From contig NZ_BBQM01000023.1 in the NCBI RefSeq assembly GCF_000876015.1, positions 186,001-250,000 of the forward strand: a stretch of 64,000 bases of DNA, given 5' to 3'. Source of the stretch: Cupriavidus basilensis (lineage in GTDB: Bacteria; Pseudomonadota; Gammaproteobacteria; Burkholderiales; Burkholderiaceae). A program made the position numbers and the translations under genes. Shown in pieces: positions 62,477 to 64,000 of the stretch (positions are counted from its first letter, which is position 1; each line of letters begins with the position of its first letter). The notes under the pieces were generated by a model. The model did no database searches and was not told where the DNA came from. It was given only the letters and a program-made list of their open reading frames with translations.

Positions 62477-63478
62477 GTGCCCGCGCCTGGCCCCGCGCTG
62501 ATGCCCACCCCCGCCACCGCCGCCACCGCCGCCACCGCCCCGGCACCGGGCGCCGCCGGCGCGCTGCCGGCTTGCCCGGCCCGCGCGCGCCGCGACGGTA
62601 TCGCGCTGTTCTTCTGCGCGCTGGTGGCGTTCGCCACCTACGACGCCTTCTGCAAGTGGATGCTGATGCGCGGCAACCCGCCGTCGCTGATGAACCTGGC
62701 GCGCTACCTCAGCGTCAGCGCCATCGCGCTCGCGTGGCTGCTGCGCCAGGGCGACCTGCGGCTGTGGCGCACGCCGTGCCGGTGGCGGCTGCTGGCGCGC
62801 GGGCTGGCGCTGGCCATCGTCGCCACCTGCTTCATGGCGGCGCTGGTGCAGATGCCGCTGGCCGAGGCCACCGCGATCTACTTCACCGCGCCGCTGATGA
62901 TGGTAGCGCTGTCGCCGGCGCTGCTCGGCGAGCACGTCGGGCGCGCGCAGTGGGGCGCGGTGCTGGCGGGCTTCGCCGGCATGCTGCTGATCGTGCGCCC
63001 GGGCGGCGACCTGCCCGCGCTGGGCACCGCGCTGATGATCGTGTCGGCCGTGTGCTACGCGCTGTTCCAGCTGCTGACGCGGCAACTGGCCGGCCAGGTG
63101 GCGGGCGCCACCATGTACGCGTGGACCGCGCTGATCTGCCTGCTGGCAACCGGCGTGCCGGCGCTGCTGCTGTTGCCCGCGACCCTGCCGCCGGCTGGCG
63201 AGCTGCTGCTGATGACCGCCGGCGGCGCCTGCAGCGGCGCGGCGCAGATGCTGCTGCTGGCCGCGTTCCGCCGCGTGTCGGCGTCCACGCTGGCGCCGCT
63301 CAACTATTTTCAACTGCTGCTCGCCGTGCTGATCAGCACCTTCGTCTTCCAGCGCGCGCCCGACGCCGTGGCGCTGGGCGGCATCGTGCTGATCGTGCTG
63401 TCGGGCGGCTATCTGGCCTGGCGCGGCCGGCCCGCCGGCGGCGTGGCCATGCCGGGCACCGAAGGATCGAGATCATGA
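62477..63478 (+). CDS. EamA/DMT family transporter
   Basis: Membrane protein of 333 residues with ten helices in two EamA repeats (each near FFCALVAFATYDAFCKW and GTALMIVSAVCYALFQLLTRQL). The GTG start was taken since it lies two bases after the aminotransferase stop with GGGAG upstream; an ATG at 62501 is the alternative and would drop eight residues. N-terminal 40 residues are Ala/Pro-rich. It may export or import a metabolite of the same operon. It overlaps the regulator gene by four bases. Confidence 0.87.
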   Translation: MPAPGPALMPTPATAATAATAPAPGAAGALPACPARARRDGIALFFCALVAFATYDAFCKWMLMRGNPPSLMNLARYLSVSAIALAWLLRQGDLRLWRTPCRWRLLARGLALAIVATCFMAALVQMPLAEATAIYFTAPLMMVALSPALLGEHVGRAQWGAVLAGFAGMLLIVRPGGDLPALGTALMIVSAVCYALFQLLTRQLAGQVAGATMYAWTALICLLATGVPALLLLPATLPPAGELLLMTAGGACSGAAQMLLLAAFRRVSASTLAPLNYFQLLLAVLISTFVFQRAPDAVALGGIVLIVLSGGYLAWRGRPAGGVAMPGTEGSRS

Positions 63479-64000
63479 CCAAGCCGTCGACCCCGCCGCA
63501 GGAGCCGGCCTCGCCGTTCGCCTCCATCGAAGTCTCCGACCTGGTGGCGGCGGTGGAAGCCCAGCTCACCCAGGCCATCGTGGAAGGCCGCCTGCCGCCC
63601 GGCAGCCGCATCGTCGAGGCCGACATCGCGCGCCGCATGAACGTCAGCCGCGCGCCGGTGCGCGAGGCCGCGCGCCGGCTGGAGCGCCAGGGCGTGCTGG
63701 TCTCGCGCCCGCGCCACGGCTTTGCCGTGCGCACCGTGACCGCGCGCGAGATCGACGACCTGTTCGCGGTGCGCCTGAACCTGGAGACGATGGCGGCGCA
63801 ACTAGCCTGCCGCCACGCGCCCGAGGCCGGCCTGCAACTGCTCGGCGAGATGGTCGAGCGCATGGTGCAGGAGGCCGAGTCGCTGCCGCAGATCGAGCGC
63901 GTGGCGCGCGACCTGGCCTTCCATACCGCGATCTGCGAGCTGTCCGGCAACGCCTACCTGCACCGCGTGTTCTCGCACATGCAGACCGAGATCCGCATGA
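63475..64000 (+). CDS. GntR family regulator, FadR subfamily (partial, cut by window edge)
   Basis: At least 175 residues; the stop lies beyond the window. N-terminal winged helix (LTQAIVEGRLPPGSRIVEADIARRMNVSRAPVREAARRLERQGVLVSRPRHGFAV), followed by the all-helical FCD ligand domain with DDLFAVRLNLE and DLAFHTAICELSGN, which has the Asp and His expected to bind a metal. Coupled to the EamA gene by ATGA. It probably regulates this operon through the palindrome at 53850. Confidence 0.93.
   Translation, partial: MTKPSTPPQEPASPFASIEVSDLVAAVEAQLTQAIVEGRLPPGSRIVEADIARRMNVSRAPVREAARRLERQGVLVSRPRHGFAVRTVTAREIDDLFAVRLNLETMAAQLACRHAPEAGLQLLGEMVERMVQEAESLPQIERVARDLAFHTAICELSGNAYLHRVFSHMQTEIRM

Overview
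The window is chromosomal DNA from a GC-rich betaproteobacterium, most likely a member of the Burkholderiaceae close to Cupriavidus. This is inferred from overall composition, hopanoid genes, many LysR regulators next to single catabolic genes, AcoD/ExaC-type ethanol oxidation genes and a homodimeric AceE. No rRNA, tRNA, CRISPR array, insertion sequence or prophage was seen. The right edge cuts a GntR regulator.

Layout. (1) 0.1-2.1 kb: a small type VI secretion module on the minus strand: Hcp, an amidase_2 effector candidate and an exported immunity candidate, with visibly AT-richer DNA in the last two. (2) 2.4-3.5 kb: a membrane diguanylate cyclase. (3) 3.6-8.2 kb: hopanoid side-chain operon hpnI-hpnJ-hpnK-hpnL. 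(4) 8.5-15.4 kb: a small Cys-containing exported protein, a TonB-dependent receptor, a CPBP protease, a collagen-like lipoprotein and a quinone oxidoreductase-like protein. (5) 15.7-24.6 kb: pairs of LysR regulators and oxidoreductases, a PEP-mutase-family enzyme, a GST and a three-domain PNPOx/FNR/ferredoxin fusion. (6) 24.6-28.6 kb: lipoprotein, gdhA, a DeoR regulator and a VOC protein.

(7) 28.7-39.8 kb is the most interesting part. A LysR gene stands divergent to a four-gene AaeXAB-like efflux operon (FUSC, DUF1656, HlyD, NodT). Around it lie three small exported-protein genes. Four promoters here (the efflux operon, two paralogous small proteins 3.7 kb apart, and a repeat-containing small protein) share one 66-67 bp element in almost perfect register. 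This looks like one LysR-controlled regulon. Two of its members also carry a hairpin terminator in their leaders. An OafA-type acyltransferase, a beta-barrel porin and a short H-NS-like protein lie in or next to this region.

(8) 39.9-50.2 kb: orphan AceE, tandem paralogous lipoproteins, a cytosolic 5'-nucleotidase with a YnfA-family protein, and a 1189-residue indolepyruvate ferredoxin oxidoreductase divergent from its LysR. (9) 50.2-53.5 kb: aldehyde dehydrogenase, alcohol dehydrogenase and DUF779 behind a sigma-54 promoter with an upstream inverted repeat. (10) 53.9-64 kb: a tightly overlapped operon of class II aldolase, Dpp-type ABC transporter, GhrA-like reductase, class III aminotransferase, EamA transporter and GntR regulator. 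It contains ten copies of a hexanucleotide repeat and has a GntR-type palindrome upstream.

Genes were recognised by reading protein motifs. No database search was possible, so family names are from memory of motifs and substrate assignments are inference.
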